DNA of 64,000 nucleotides, taken from contig NZ_AUEK01000009.1 of assembly GCF_000425945.1 (NCBI RefSeq), positions 357,141 to 421,140 on the forward strand, read 5' to 3'. This DNA comes from Candidatus Solirubrobacter pratensis. GTDB lineage: Bacteria > Actinomycetota > Thermoleophilia > Solirubrobacterales > Solirubrobacteraceae. Positions 24,896 through 34,318 of this stretch are shown in pieces. The stretch's first letter is position 1. The number at the start of each line of letters is the position of its first letter. Position numbers and translations under genes: made by a program. Under the pieces are notes generated by a model. It was not told where the DNA came from. It did not search any database and was given only the letters and a program-made list of their open reading frames with translations.

Positions 24896-25174
24896 GTGTC
24901 AGTGACGAAGAGTGAATTCGTCGACCGGGTCGCTTCAGCGAGCGGTCTTAGCAAGAAGGACGCCGGAGCAGCCGTGGATGCCGTCCTCGGCTCGATCGAG
25001 GGAGCCCTGCAGTCGGGCGAGGAAGTCAACTTCACCGGCTTCGGCAAGTTCCACGTCGCCGAGCGCGGCGCCCGCGAGGGCCGCAACCCGCGCACCGGCG
25101 AGACGATGACCATCGCCGCCAGCCGGGTGCCGCGCTTCACGGCCGGCTCGGGCCTCAAGAAGGCCGTCAAGTAG
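24896..25174 (+). CDS. hup: HU-family DNA-binding protein
   Basis: 92 residues: TKSEFVDRVASASGLSKKDA (helical dimer part), VNFTGFGKFHVAERGAREGR (beta arm start), NPRTGETMTI (the DNA-bending Pro tip) and VPRFTAGSGLKKAV. Histone-like DNA bending and nucleoid compaction. GTG 24896 has AGGAGG five bases upstream. It lacks the long Lys/Ala tail of mycobacterial HU. A strong hairpin follows the stop. Confidence 0.95.
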   Translation: MSVTKSEFVDRVASASGLSKKDAGAAVDAVLGSIEGALQSGEEVNFTGFGKFHVAERGAREGRNPRTGETMTIAASRVPRFTAGSGLKKAVK

Positions 25175-25193
25175 GCGGGAAGAGGCTCTTGTC

Positions 25194-25221
25194 GGGCGCC
25201 GGCGGAGCCTCGCCGGCGCCC
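25194..25221 (+). terminator. Hairpin terminator after hup
   Basis: GGGCGCCGGCG (25194-25204), a 6-base loop and CGCCGGCGCCC (25211-25221) form a perfect 11-bp stem 19 bp after the hup stop. There is no U-tract, as is common for high-GC actinobacterial terminators. Confidence 0.6.
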
Positions 25222-25380
25222 GGCCGTGCGAGGACGCCAAGAGTTGATGCCGGCGATGGCGCCGGCTCTTCGGCTTCCAGCGTGACGGCCGGCGACGTTG
25301 CCGGCCTCATCGCTCCTGGTCCACGCATCCCCGCCGCCGAGCCGCGGCGAGCCGTCACGGGGTCCGCGCAAGGGCGCGGA

Positions 25381-25512
25381 GATCAGCGCCGAGTGACCGC
25401 ACACGGGTGGGGCGATCAGCGCCCAGAGACCGCGCAAGCGCGCGGCGATCAGCGCTCAGTGAGCGCGCGAGGACGCGGCGATCAGCACCCGCCGACCGCG
25501 CGACGGCACGGC
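25381..25512. repeat. 33-bp tandem repeat (4 copies) upstream of pyrF
   Basis: Units at 25381, 25414, 25447 and 25480, each starting GATCAGC, with a degenerate copy before 25381. An open frame from TTG 25189 to 25548 runs through them, giving an 11-residue repeat GDQRxxTAxxR, and its stop overlaps the pyrF start (ATGA). The frame could be real, but it has no ribosome site or known domain and could simply reflect the multiple-of-three unit. Nothing else is seen in 25222-25380. Confidence 0.75.
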
Positions 25513-25544
25513 TCGAGCGCCGGGCGACGCCAGAGGGTGCGGCC

Positions 25545-26573
25545 ATGACCGTCGGCAACGGCAACGGCGCCGGCCCGTCGGTCCCGGGCTTCGGCGACCG
25601 CCTCGTGCGCGCCGTCGCGGACCGCAACTCCCAGATCGTCCTCGGCATCGACCCGGACCCGGCGCGCTTGTGGCCGGCCGCGGTGGAGAGCACGAGCGAG
25701 GCGCGGGCGCGGCTCGCGTGGACGCTGTCGGACGCCGAGGGCGCCGCAGGCGACGTCGGCGGCGCCGCCGGGTCGGCCCCGGCCGCCCCGGGCGTGATCG
25801 CGCGGCTCGAGTCCGCCGCCGCGGTGCTCGCGCACTGCCTCGCGCTGATCGACGCCGCGGGCCCCGCCTGCGTCGCGGTCAAGCCGCAGCTCGCGTGCTT
25901 CGAGCGGCTCGGCGCGCCCGGCTGGCTCGCGCTCGAGCACGTCTGCGCCCACGCGCGGGCGAACGGCCTGCTGGTCCTCGCCGACGGCAAGCGCGGCGAC
26001 GTCCCGGTCACCGCCGCCGCCTACGGCCAGGCGCTCGTGGGGGATACGCCGTCGCCGTTCGGCTCCGTCCCGGGCCTCGAGGCCGACGCCTTCACGGCCA
26101 ATCCGCTGCTCGGCCGCGACGCGCTCGAGCCGCTCGTCAAGGCCGCCCGCGCCCGCAGCGCCGGCGTCTACGTGCTCGTGCGCACGTCCAACCCGGGCGC
26201 GGCGGACCTCCTGGACGCACGCCTCGAGACCGGCGAGCGCCTGTGGGAGCGGTTGGCGACCCTGGTGCACGAGCTCGGGAAGGGCGGCGGCGAGCTCGCC
26301 GACGTCGGCGCCGTCACCGGAGCGACCGAGCCCGAGCATCTCGCGCGCCTGCGCGAGCTGATGCCGCGGACCCCGTTCCTGCTCCCCGGCATCGGAGCGC
26401 AGGGCGGCGAGGTGGGCGCGCTGGCTCCGGCGTTCGCCCCGGGGCGCGCGGGCGGCCTGGTCACCGCGTCGCGCTCGATCGCCAATGCCCACGAGCAGAT
26501 CGGCGGCCCGCCTCCCGAGGCGGCCCGGGCGCAGGCCGAGCGCCTGCGCCAGCAGGCATGGGACCTGGGCTGA
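25545..26573 (+). CDS. pyrF: Orotidine 5'-phosphate decarboxylase (type 2)
   Basis: 342 residues, longer than type 1 enzymes. QIVLGIDPDP opens the barrel, VAVKPQLACFER follows, and LADGKRGDVPVTA holds the catalytic Lys/Asp cluster; GAVTGATEPEHL and LPGIGAQGG bind phosphate. Last step of UMP synthesis. An Ala/Gly-rich insert near residues 65-85 is unusual. The rest of the pyr operon is not in the window. Confidence 0.92.
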   Translation: MTVGNGNGAGPSVPGFGDRLVRAVADRNSQIVLGIDPDPARLWPAAVESTSEARARLAWTLSDAEGAAGDVGGAAGSAPAAPGVIARLESAAAVLAHCLALIDAAGPACVAVKPQLACFERLGAPGWLALEHVCAHARANGLLVLADGKRGDVPVTAAAYGQALVGDTPSPFGSVPGLEADAFTANPLLGRDALEPLVKAARARSAGVYVLVRTSNPGAADLLDARLETGERLWERLATLVHELGKGGGELADVGAVTGATEPEHLARLRELMPRTPFLLPGIGAQGGEVGALAPAFAPGRAGGLVTASRSIANAHEQIGGPPPEAARAQAERLRQQAWDLG

Positions 26574-26605
26574 AGCCGTCATGCCCGCCGCTATGATCGG
26601 CACCG

Positions 26606-26938
26606 ATGGCCCGTCGCAGCCCCGCGCGGTTCCTGGCGCCGATCGCGCTGCTGGTGTTCGCCGTCGCGCTCTACACGGTCGTCAAGGACGCGCGAGCGCC
26701 CGCCGGCAGAAGCAGCTCCGACGCGCCCGCGCGGGCCTCGGGCACGCCGTCGAAGTCCTCCGCGAAGAAGAAGAAGTCCTCGACGCGCACGCGCCGCACG
26801 TACACGGTCAAGCCGGGCGACACGGCGTCCGGGATCGCCGACAAGACCGGCGTCTCCATCACGACGATGGAGAAGCTCAACAAGAACTTCGACCCGCAGA
26901 CGCTCGCACCCGGGCAGCGGATCAGGCTGAGCGAGTGA
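26606..26938 (+). CDS. LysM-domain membrane-anchored protein
   Basis: 110 residues: an N-terminal membrane helix (FLAPIALLVFAVALYTVV), a Ser/Lys-rich linker with KKKK, and one LysM domain (YTVKPGDTASGIADKTGVSI ... LAPGQRIRL). It probably sits outside the membrane binding peptidoglycan. A -10-like TATGAT at 26592 leaves an 8-base leader. The stop overlaps the next start (GTGA). Confidence 0.85.
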   Translation: MARRSPARFLAPIALLVFAVALYTVVKDARAPAGRSSSDAPARASGTPSKSSAKKKKSSTRTRRTYTVKPGDTASGIADKTGVSITTMEKLNKNFDPQTLAPGQRIRLSE

Positions 26939-28173
26939 GGAGGGCCGTCCTCGCGGCGGTCGTGCTGCTGCTCGTGCTCGCCGCGCCCGGCCGCGCCGCC
27001 GCCGCCGTCAAGCCGCCCGACTGCCCGGCCGCCGTCGGCGCGCCGAGCGCGATCGTGATCGAGGTCTCGACCGGTACCGTCGCCTGCGCGCGGCAGCCCG
27101 ACAAGCGGCTGCTCGTCGGCTCCACGACGAAGCTGATGACCGCGCTGCTCACGCTCGAGCGAGCCAAGCTCTCGGACACGTTCACCGCCTCCAACTACCG
27201 CCCGGCGCCGATCGAGTCCCAGATCGGGCTCCAGCCCGGCGAGCGGATGAAGGTCTCCGACCTCCTGCGCGGGCTGCTGGTCGAGTCGGGCAACGACGCC
27301 GCGGCGGCGCTCGCCAAGGGCGTCGGCGGCTCGGAGAAGGGGTTCGTGCGGCTGATGAACCGGCGCGCGCGCCAGCTCGGGCTGCACAACACGCACTACG
27401 AGAACCCGATCGGCCTCGACGCGGCCGGCAACTACTCGTCGGCGCGCGACCTCGTGACGCTCGCCACCGTCCTGCGCACCAACGCCTTCTTCAAGAAGGT
27501 CGTGAACTCCAAGTCGGTGACGCTCAAGAGCGGCAACCACCTGCGCACGTTCACGAACCGCAACACGCTGGTGCTCAAGCTGCCGTACGTCAACGGCGTC
27601 AAGACCGGTCACACCAACCAGGCCGGCTACGCGCTCGTCGGCTCCGCGAGCCGCAACGGCATCCAGCTGATCAGCGCCGTGCTGGACACCCCGAGCGAAT
27701 CCGCGCGCGACGACGACACGGCCGCGCTGTACAAGTGGACGTTCCCGCGCTTCCAGCGGATCCGCCCGGTGATCAAGGGCATCGCGATGGCCAGCGTCCC
27801 GATCCGCTTCGGCCAAGGCGCGAAGCTCAAGCTCGTGGCCGCGCGGACGATCCGCCGGATCGTCCTTCGCGGACATCGCGCCGCCGTCGCCACGCGCGTG
27901 AGCGCGCCGGCCGAGGTGGCGGGGCCCATCCACAGCGGCCAGCAGCTGGGGCGCGTCGAGGTGCGCCAGAGCGGGAAGCTCGTCGCGACGGTGCCGCTGA
28001 TCGCCCAGTCCGCGCTGCCCGCCGCCGGCATCACGCAGCGCACCAAGTCGTGGGCGGGGCGCCCCTGGGTGCTGGTTGGCGTGCTCGCCGCCATAGTCGG
28101 TACGTTCCTGGTTGCCCGCCGGCGCCGGCTGCAGTCGGCGCGGCGGCCCCAACGAGAGGCGCGCGCCGCATGA
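26935..28173 (+). CDS. dacA: D-alanyl-D-alanine carboxypeptidase, PBP5 type
   Basis: 412 residues. Signal peptide (AVLAAVVLLLVLAAPGRAAA), active-site tetrad S63-T-T-K66, SGND and KTGHT are all present (peptidase S11). A C-terminal membrane helix followed by RRRR anchors it. It trims the terminal D-Ala of peptidoglycan stem peptides. It is coupled to the LysM gene upstream and overlaps the sugar kinase downstream (ATGA). Confidence 0.92.
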   Translation: MRRAVLAAVVLLLVLAAPGRAAAAVKPPDCPAAVGAPSAIVIEVSTGTVACARQPDKRLLVGSTTKLMTALLTLERAKLSDTFTASNYRPAPIESQIGLQPGERMKVSDLLRGLLVESGNDAAAALAKGVGGSEKGFVRLMNRRARQLGLHNTHYENPIGLDAAGNYSSARDLVTLATVLRTNAFFKKVVNSKSVTLKSGNHLRTFTNRNTLVLKLPYVNGVKTGHTNQAGYALVGSASRNGIQLISAVLDTPSESARDDDTAALYKWTFPRFQRIRPVIKGIAMASVPIRFGQGAKLKLVAARTIRRIVLRGHRAAVATRVSAPAEVAGPIHSGQQLGRVEVRQSGKLVATVPLIAQSALPAAGITQRTKSWAGRPWVLVGVLAAIVGTFLVARRRRLQSARRPQREARAA

Positions 28174-29138
28174 TCGTCACCGTCACGCTCAACACGGCCA
28201 TCGACAAGACGCTGTCGGTCCCGAACTTCCGGCTCGGCCGCCGCCACCGCACCGTGGAGCAGACGACGATGCCGGGAGGCAAGGGCGTCAACGTCGCGCG
28301 CGTGCTCAAGACGCTCGGCGCGCCCGTGATCGCCACCGGCCTCGCTGGCGGCGCGACCGGCACGCGGATCGTGGACCAGCTGACGCAGCTCTCGGTGCTG
28401 TCGGACTTCGTCCGCATCGGCGAGGAGTCGCGCACCAACACCGCGGTGATCGACCCGACCAACGGCGAGCAGACCGAGATCAACGAGCGCGGCCCGAAGG
28501 TCTCAGAGCGCGAGACCGAGCTGTTCATCGACAAGCTGCTGTACCTCGCCAAGGGCGCGAGCGTGTGCGTGTTCGCGGGGTCGCTCCCGCGCGAGGTCGA
28601 CGCCGACATCTACGCGCACCTGATCCGCGAGCTGCGCCGGCTCAACGTCCTGACCGTGGTCGACACGGACGGCGAGCCGCTGCGCCGCGCCGTTCGCGCC
28701 GAGCCGGACGTGATCTCGCCCAACGTGCTCGAGTCCGAGGAGCTCGTCGGGCACGAGTTCAACGACGACGAGGACCGCATGATCGCCGTGCGCGAGATGT
28801 GCGAGCTCGGCGCCCGCGACGCGGTCATGACGATGCCCGACGGCTGCTTCGCCCAGATGACGCCGCCCGACCGCCCGGAGCCCGTGCTGTTCCGCGTGCG
28901 CGTGCGGGCCGGGTCGATCGAGCCGCGCGCGACCGTCGGCTCGGGCGACGCGTTCCTGGCCGGCTTCGTCGCCGCCCGCTATCAGGGCCGCGATCACGCC
29001 GATTCGCTTGCGTTCGGCGTCGCCTGCGGCGCCGAGTCCACCCAGCATCTGGGCGCCGGGCTCGTCGATCCTGACCGCGTCGAGCGCCTGCTGGCCGACG
29101 TCGAGGTCGAGCGGCCCACGCTGGCACCACAAACGTAG
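28170..29138 (+). CDS. PfkB-family sugar kinase (1-phosphofructokinase/tagatose-6-phosphate kinase type)
   Basis: 322 residues. TVTLNTAIDKTLSVPNF at the start is typical of the LacC/FruK/PfkB branch; PGGKGVNVARVLKTLG and ATVGSGDAFLAGFVAARYQG (anion hole and catalytic Asp) are intact. It phosphorylates a sugar phosphate with ATP. No sugar transporter is adjacent, so the substrate is open; fructose 1- or 6-phosphate is likely. Confidence 0.88.
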   Translation: MIVTVTLNTAIDKTLSVPNFRLGRRHRTVEQTTMPGGKGVNVARVLKTLGAPVIATGLAGGATGTRIVDQLTQLSVLSDFVRIGEESRTNTAVIDPTNGEQTEINERGPKVSERETELFIDKLLYLAKGASVCVFAGSLPREVDADIYAHLIRELRRLNVLTVVDTDGEPLRRAVRAEPDVISPNVLESEELVGHEFNDDEDRMIAVREMCELGARDAVMTMPDGCFAQMTPPDRPEPVLFRVRVRAGSIEPRATVGSGDAFLAGFVAARYQGRDHADSLAFGVACGAESTQHLGAGLVDPDRVERLLADVEVERPTLAPQT

Positions 29139-29251
29139 GAACCACCCCCCGCAGTTTGCTGCGAACGCGGTATCCATAAGCAACCGGGCGACGGCTAACG
29201 TAGTGGGTTCTGCCCGCTCGTCCCGTCCGCACCGAACCCTAGGATTCCGTC

Positions 29252-30442
29252 ATGGAGATTGAGATCGGCCGAGGCAAGAAGGCGCGCCGCGCCTACGGCT
29301 TCGATGATGTGGCCATCGTCCCTTCACGTCGCACGCGCGACCCCGATGACGTGGACATCACGTGGACGCTGGGTCCGTACCGGTTCGAGCTGCCGCTGCT
29401 GGCTTCGGCGATGGACGGCGTGGTATCCCCGGAGACGGCCGGCATCGTCGGCAAGCTCGGCGGCCTCGCCGTGCTCAATCTCGAGGGCATCTGGACGCGG
29501 TACGAGGACGCGGACGAGATCCTCGAGCGCATCGCCGGCCTCCCGAAGGACGAGGCCACGCGCGAGATGCAGGAGATCTATCAGGAGCCCGTCAAGGAGC
29601 ACCTGATCACGCAGCGCATCCAGGAGATCAAGGCGCACGGCGTCGTCGCCGCCGCCTCGCTGACGCCGCAGCGCGTCGAGCGCTACACGGATCTCGTGCT
29701 GGACGCGGGACTGGACATCCTGGTCATCCAGGGCACGGTCATCTCGGCCGAGCACGTCTCCTCCTCGGGTCATGTGCTCAACCTCAAGGAGTTCGTGCGC
29801 GAGCTCTCGATCCCGGTCGTCCTCGGCGGCTGCGCCTCGTACTCCACCGGCCTGCATCTGATGCGCACCGGGGCCGCCGGCGTGCTCGTGGGCGTCGGCC
29901 CAGGCGCGGCGTGCACCACGCGCGGCGTGCTCGGCATCGGCGTCCCGCAGGCGACCGCGATCGCCGACGTCGCGGCCGCGCGCTCGCAACACATGCTGGA
30001 GACCGGCGAGTACGTGCGCGTGATCGCCGACGGCGGCATGCGCACCGGCGGGGACGTCGCGAAGGCGTTCGCCTGCGGCGCCGACGCGGTGATGATCGGC
30101 TCGCCGCTCGCCCGCGCCTACGAGGCGCCCGGCCACGGGTTCCACTGGGGCATGGCGACCTTCCACCCGACGCTCCCGCGCGGCGCGCGCGTCAAGACGA
30201 CGCAGAACGGCACGCTGCAGGAGATCATCACCGGTCCCGCGCGCGAGAACGACGGCACGTTCAATCTGATGGGCGGCCTGCGCACCTCGATGGCCACGTG
30301 CGGCTATCAGGACATCGCCGAGTTCAACCGGGCAGAGCTGATGATCGCGCCCGCGCTGCAGACCGAGGGCAAGGCCCTCCAGCGTGACCAGGGCATCGGC
30401 ATGGGCGCGCGCGGCGGAGCGGTGGCGCTTGTCGCTGAGTAA
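29252..30442 (+). CDS. guaB3: GuaB3-family IMP dehydrogenase-related protein
   Basis: 396 residues with a TIM-barrel of the IMPDH/GMPR superfamily but no CBS pair. [51 protein letters not shown] (active-site Cys loop) and [31 protein letters not shown] are visible. GuaB3 proteins are a distinct actinobacterial/cyanobacterial clade. Being adjacent to guaA, it fits guanine nucleotide synthesis. A canonical CBS-containing guaB is not in the window. Confidence 0.88.
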   Translation: MEIEIGRGKKARRAYGFDDVAIVPSRRTRDPDDVDITWTLGPYRFELPLLASAMDGVVSPETAGIVGKLGGLAVLNLEGIWTRYEDADEILERIAGLPKDEATREMQEIYQEPVKEHLITQRIQEIKAHGVVAAASLTPQRVERYTDLVLDAGLDILVIQGTVISAEHVSSSGHVLNLKEFVRELSIPVVLGGCASYSTGLHLMRTGAAGVLVGVGPGAACTTRGVLGIGVPQATAIADVAAARSQHMLETGEYVRVIADGGMRTGGDVAKAFACGADAVMIGSPLARAYEAPGHGFHWGMATFHPTLPRGARVKTTQNGTLQEIITGPARENDGTFNLMGGLRTSMATCGYQDIAEFNRAELMIAPALQTEGKALQRDQGIGMGARGGAVALVAE

Positions 30443-32102
30443 GGCAGACATCCCCTCCTCCCCACCCCGATCATCCGACCTTGACGACGGCGGCGCCTCG
30501 CTCGGCCATGGGTCCGCGGTCGCCGCGGACCAGCCCGTCGAGGAGCTGGCGCTCGAGCGCGACGTCGCGACCGACGAGGTCGTCGTCCTCGACTACGGCG
30601 GCCAGTACTCGCAGCTGATCGCGCGCCGCGTCCGGGAGCTCGGGGTCTTCTCCGAGCTCCTGCCGCATCACGTGGGCGTGGAGGAGGTGCGCAAGCGCTC
30701 GCCGAAGGGGCTGATCCTCTCGGGCGGCCCCGCGTCGGTGTATGCGCCGGGCGCACCGCGGCTCGATCCGGCGCTGCTGGAGCTCGGCATCCCGGTGCTC
30801 GGGATCTGCTACGGCATGCAGGCGCTGGTGCTCACGCTCGGCGGTCGCGTCGAGGGTGCCGAGGTGGGGGAGTTCGGCCGCTCACAGCTCACGGTGACCG
30901 AGCACGGGCGGCTGCTCGCCGGCACGCCGGATTCGCAGGCATGCTGGATGAGCCACCGCGACACCGTGTACGCCGCGCCGGAGGGCTTCGCGGAGCTCGG
31001 ATCCTCGACCGAGTCGCCCGTGGCGGCGCTCGAGGACGTCGGGCGCGGCCTGTACGGGATCCAGTTCCATCCCGAGGTCGTCCACACGCCCTACGGCCAG
31101 CAGATCCTGACGACGTTCCTCGAGGACATCTGCGGCTGCGAGCGCACCTGGAGCGCGGCTTCGATCATCGACGAGCAGGTCGCGGCGATCCGCGCACAGG
31201 TCGGCGACGGCCGTGTCATCTGCGGCCTGTCCGGCGGGGTGGACTCCTCGGTCGCGGCGCTGCTCGTACACCGCGCGATCGGCGATCAGCTGACGTGCGT
31301 GTTCGTGGATCACGGGTTGATGCGCCAGAACGAGGGCGAGCAGGTGATCGCCGCGTTCCGCGATCACTTCAAGGTCCCGCTGGTCGCCGTCGACGCCGAG
31401 TCGCGGTTCCTGGACCGGCTCAAGGGCATGAGTGAGCCCGAGGCCAAGCGCAAGGCGATCGGCGCCGAGTTCATCCGCGTCTTCGAGGAGGAGGCGGCGA
31501 GGATCGGCGACGCGAGGTTCCTCGTCCAGGGGACGCTGTACTCCGACGTGATCGAGTCCGGCGGCGGCACCGGCGCGGCGACGATCAAGTCCCATCACAA
31601 CGTCGGCGGCCTCCCCGAGGACCTCGAGTTCGAGCTCGTGGAGCCGCTGCGCGCCCTGTTCAAGGACGAGGTGCGGGCCGTGGGCGCGGAGCTGGGCCTG
31701 CCGGAGCGGCTGGTCTGGCGCCAGCCCTTCCCGGGCCCCGGCCTCGCGATCCGCGTGGTCGGCGGCGAGGCGACCAAGGAGCGCCTGGACACGCTGCGCG
31801 CCGCCGACGCGATCCTGCAGGACGAGATCCGCAAGGCCGGGCTGTACCGCGAGCTGTGGCAGTCGTTCTGCGTGCTGCCGGACATCCGCACGGTTGGCGT
31901 GCAGGGCGACGAGCGCACATACGGTTATCTGATCGCGATCCGCGCGGTCACGTCCGACGACGCGATGACGGCGGACTGGGCACGGCTCCCGTACGACCTG
32001 CTCGAGCAGATCGCGTCGCGGATGATCAACGAGATCCGCGAGGTCAACCGCGTCGTGCTGGACATCACGAGCAAGCCGCCGGGCACGATCGAGTGGGAGT
32101 AG
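30429..32102 (+). CDS. guaA: GMP synthase (glutamine-hydrolysing)
   Basis: 557 residues if begun at TTG 30429. Class I amidotransferase domain ([27 protein letters not shown] with Cys, QFHPEVVHT), ATP pyrophosphatase loop LSGGVDSS, and a C-terminal dimer domain ending PPGTIEWE. No ATG or GTG lies between the guaB3 stop and the conserved start, so a TTG (or CTG 30435) inside guaB3 gives a non-conserved 53-residue extension. Converts XMP to GMP. Confidence 0.93.
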   Translation: MSLSKADIPSSPPRSSDLDDGGASLGHGSAVAADQPVEELALERDVATDEVVVLDYGGQYSQLIARRVRELGVFSELLPHHVGVEEVRKRSPKGLILSGGPASVYAPGAPRLDPALLELGIPVLGICYGMQALVLTLGGRVEGAEVGEFGRSQLTVTEHGRLLAGTPDSQACWMSHRDTVYAAPEGFAELGSSTESPVAALEDVGRGLYGIQFHPEVVHTPYGQQILTTFLEDICGCERTWSAASIIDEQVAAIRAQVGDGRVICGLSGGVDSSVAALLVHRAIGDQLTCVFVDHGLMRQNEGEQVIAAFRDHFKVPLVAVDAESRFLDRLKGMSEPEAKRKAIGAEFIRVFEEEAARIGDARFLVQGTLYSDVIESGGGTGAATIKSHHNVGGLPEDLEFELVEPLRALFKDEVRAVGAELGLPERLVWRQPFPGPGLAIRVVGGEATKERLDTLRAADAILQDEIRKAGLYRELWQSFCVLPDIRTVGVQGDERTYGYLIAIRAVTSDDAMTADWARLPYDLLEQIASRMINEIREVNRVVLDITSKPPGTIEWE

Positions 32103-32359
32103 GCGCGGACGGCGGATCGCCGGAGGGCGGACACTCGCCCGACGAACAGCCGCACGGCGAGCGCAAGGAGCCCCGGGCCGAGCTCCTGGGGTTCCGCAAC
32201 CGCCTGATCGTCGCCGTCCTCTTCGCGGCGGCCTACATCGCGACCTTCGGGCCGCGTACGGGCTTCCTTCCGGGGGTCATCAGCGGCGTCCTCGGCGGTG
32301 TCGTGATCTTCCTCCTGCTCAAAGAGGTCGACGCCCGGCGCAAGCGCAGGCACCGCTAG
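32093..32359 (+). CDS. Small two-helix membrane protein
   Basis: 88 residues from GTG 32093, which overlaps the guaA end. A charged, Pro/Gly/Glu-rich N-terminus is followed by two membrane helices ([18 protein letters not shown] and [19 protein letters not shown]) and a basic tail (RRKRRHR). Both ends would be cytoplasmic. No recognised family. It is co-translated with guaA and 11 bp upstream of the aminotransferase gene. Confidence 0.65.
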   Translation: MGVGADGGSPEGGHSPDEQPHGERKEPRAELLGFRNRLIVAVLFAAAYIATFGPRTGFLPGVISGVLGGVVIFLLLKEVDARRKRRHR

Positions 32360-32370
32360 CCTGAGCGCCC

Positions 32371-33465
32371 ATGGCCGTCCCGCTCTTCGACACCGCCACC
32401 ACGCTCGCCGCGATCGACGCCGAGATCCGCGCGAAGATCAACGCGATCATCGACAACGGCGCGTTCGTCCTCGGTCCTGAGGTCCGCGCGTTCGAGGAGG
32501 AGCTCGCCGCCTATCTCGGCGCCCGTCACGCGATCGGCGTCGCCAACGGCACCGACGCGCTGGTGCTGGCGCTGCGCGCGCTGGGCGTCGGCCCCGGCGA
32601 CGAGGTGATCGTGCCCGCGTTCACGTTCTACGCGTCGGCGGAGGCGATCCCGCACACCGGCGCGCGGCCTGTGTTCTGCGACATCGATCCCGAGACGTTC
32701 GTGATCACGCCCGAGACCGTCCGCGCGGCGCTCACGCCGCGGACCAAGGCGGTGGTCGCGGTGCATCTCTTCGGGAATGTCGCGCCGGTCGAGGAGATCG
32801 AGGCGCTCGGCGTGCCGGTCGTCGAGGACGCCGCGCAGGCCGCCGGCACCGTGCTGGCCGACGGCCGCCGCCCCGGAGCGCTCGCCACGATCGGGACGTT
32901 CTCCTTCTATCCGTCCAAGAACCTCGGCGCGTTCGGGGACGGCGGCGCCGTCGTGACCAACGACGCCGCGCTGGACGAGCGGGTCCGCACGCTGCGCTTC
33001 CACGGCTCGCGCGACAAGAAGACGTTCGAGCTGATCGGCCACAACTCCCGCCTCGACGAGCTCCAGGCCGGCATCCTGCGCGTCCAGTTGCCGCACCTGG
33101 ACGCGTGGTGCGACGGCCGCCGCGCCGCCGGGCGCCACTACGAACAGGCGGGCCTCGGCGAGCTCGCAGCGCTCCCGGTCCCGACGCCCGGCGCCGAGCC
33201 CGCGTGGCACCTGTACGTGATCCGCCACGATCGCTCCGACGAGCTGCACCGCACGCTGACCGAGGCCGGGATCGGCGCCCGTCCCTACTACCGCGTGCCG
33301 GCGCACAAGCAGCCGGCGATGCGCGAGTGGGGCGACGTCGAGCTGCCCGGGACCGACGAGGCGGCGCGCACGCACCTCGCGATCCCGATGAGCCCGGTGC
33401 TCGGCCGCGAGCAGGCGGACGAGGTCGTCGCCGCGGCGAGCTTGCTGGCGCCGGCGATCCGGTAG
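32371..33465 (+). CDS. DegT/DnrJ/EryC1/StrS sugar aminotransferase
   Basis: 364 residues. ANGTDALVLALRALGVGPGD, IVPAFTFYASAEA, VVEDAAQAAGT and the PLP lysine in SFYPSKNLGAFGDGGA are all canonical. It transfers an amino group to a nucleotide-linked keto sugar. It is convergent with an LbH acetyltransferase gene 14 bp away; the pair would make an N-acetylated amino sugar, a common arrangement. Confidence 0.92.
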   Translation: MAVPLFDTATTLAAIDAEIRAKINAIIDNGAFVLGPEVRAFEEELAAYLGARHAIGVANGTDALVLALRALGVGPGDEVIVPAFTFYASAEAIPHTGARPVFCDIDPETFVITPETVRAALTPRTKAVVAVHLFGNVAPVEEIEALGVPVVEDAAQAAGTVLADGRRPGALATIGTFSFYPSKNLGAFGDGGAVVTNDAALDERVRTLRFHGSRDKKTFELIGHNSRLDELQAGILRVQLPHLDAWCDGRRAAGRHYEQAGLGELAALPVPTPGAEPAWHLYVIRHDRSDELHRTLTEAGIGARPYYRVPAHKQPAMREWGDVELPGTDEAARTHLAIPMSPVLGREQADEVVAAASLLAPAIR

Positions 33466-33479
33466 GCGCGCGGGCGGGC

Positions 33480-34220
33480 CTACCGCCAGCGCTCGAGCAG
33501 GTCCTCGGGCTCGACCTCGCGCACGACGCGGGCGGGGACGCCCATCGCCACGCCGCGCGCGGGCACGTCGCGCGTCACCACCGCGCCGGCGGCGACGAAC
33601 GCCTCCTCGCCGATCTCCACGCCGGGGCACAGGACGACGCCGCCGCCGACCCGGCACGCGCGGCGCAGCACCGCGCCGCGCAGCGCGTAGGCGGCGTCGT
33701 GGCGGCCCATCGTGTCGTCGTTGGTCGTGCACGCGCCCGGGCCGACGAAGACGTCGTCCTCGACGACAGAGAACGCGGTCAGGTACACGCCGGTCTGCAC
33801 GCGCACCCGCGCGCCCACGACGACGTCGTTGTCGACGCAGCTGCCGCGCCCGATCAGCGTGTCGTCGCCGATCGACGCGCGCTCGCGCACGTAGGCCTGG
33901 TCGCCGACGATCACGCGTTGGCCGAGCCCGGCGCCGGCGAACACGACCGCGCCGGAGCAGACGACGGACCCCTCCCCGACCACCAGCCCTGGGGGAGCGT
34001 CGCGAAGCGCGCGCGAGTGGCGGGCGAGCTTCGGCGGCTTGCCGAGCACCGCGCCGTCCTGGACCTCGCAGCCGGGCCCGACCCGCGTCCCCGGGTGGAT
34101 CACCACGTGCGCCCCCAGCCGCGCCTCGTGCCCGATGCGCGCGCCCGCTCCGACCACGGCGTATGGGCCGAGCACGGCGCCGGTCCCGATCTCTGCGGTG
34201 TCGTCGATCACGGCGCGCAA
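33480..34220 (-). CDS. Left-handed beta-helix (hexapeptide) acetyltransferase
   Basis: 246 residues with continuous hexapeptide repeats (IGTGAVLGPYAVVGAGARIG, VIVGDQAYVRERASIGDDT, VEIGEEAFVAAGAVVTRDVP) and the closing GVPARVVRE. The long central loop (PPKLARHSRAL) is typical of sugar N-acyltransferases of the WbpD type. Start TTG 34220; GTG three codons later is possible. The likely substrate is the product of the facing aminotransferase. Confidence 0.85.
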   Translation of the reverse strand: MRAVIDDTAEIGTGAVLGPYAVVGAGARIGHEARLGAHVVIHPGTRVGPGCEVQDGAVLGKPPKLARHSRALRDAPPGLVVGEGSVVCSGAVVFAGAGLGQRVIVGDQAYVRERASIGDDTLIGRGSCVDNDVVVGARVRVQTGVYLTAFSVVEDDVFVGPGACTTNDDTMGRHDAAYALRGAVLRRACRVGGGVVLCPGVEIGEEAFVAAGAVVTRDVPARGVAMGVPARVVREVEPEDLLERWR

Positions 34221-34279
34221 GTCTCGCAGCCCCAGAGCCGAACAGTCCCAGCCACTTGCCTCGCCGGCGCGACCGGCGG

Positions 34280-34318
34280 AGCGCGTCGCGGCGGCTGACC
34301 AGGCCGCCGCGACGCGCT
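34280..34318 (-). terminator. 15-bp stem terminator of the M23 peptidase gene
   Basis: AGCGCGTCGCGGCGG (34280-34294), a 9-base loop and its perfect complement (34304-34318) lie directly at the peptidase stop codon; the last arm includes two bases of the stop. No U-tract follows on the minus strand. It is very stable and well placed to end the transcript. Confidence 0.65.
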
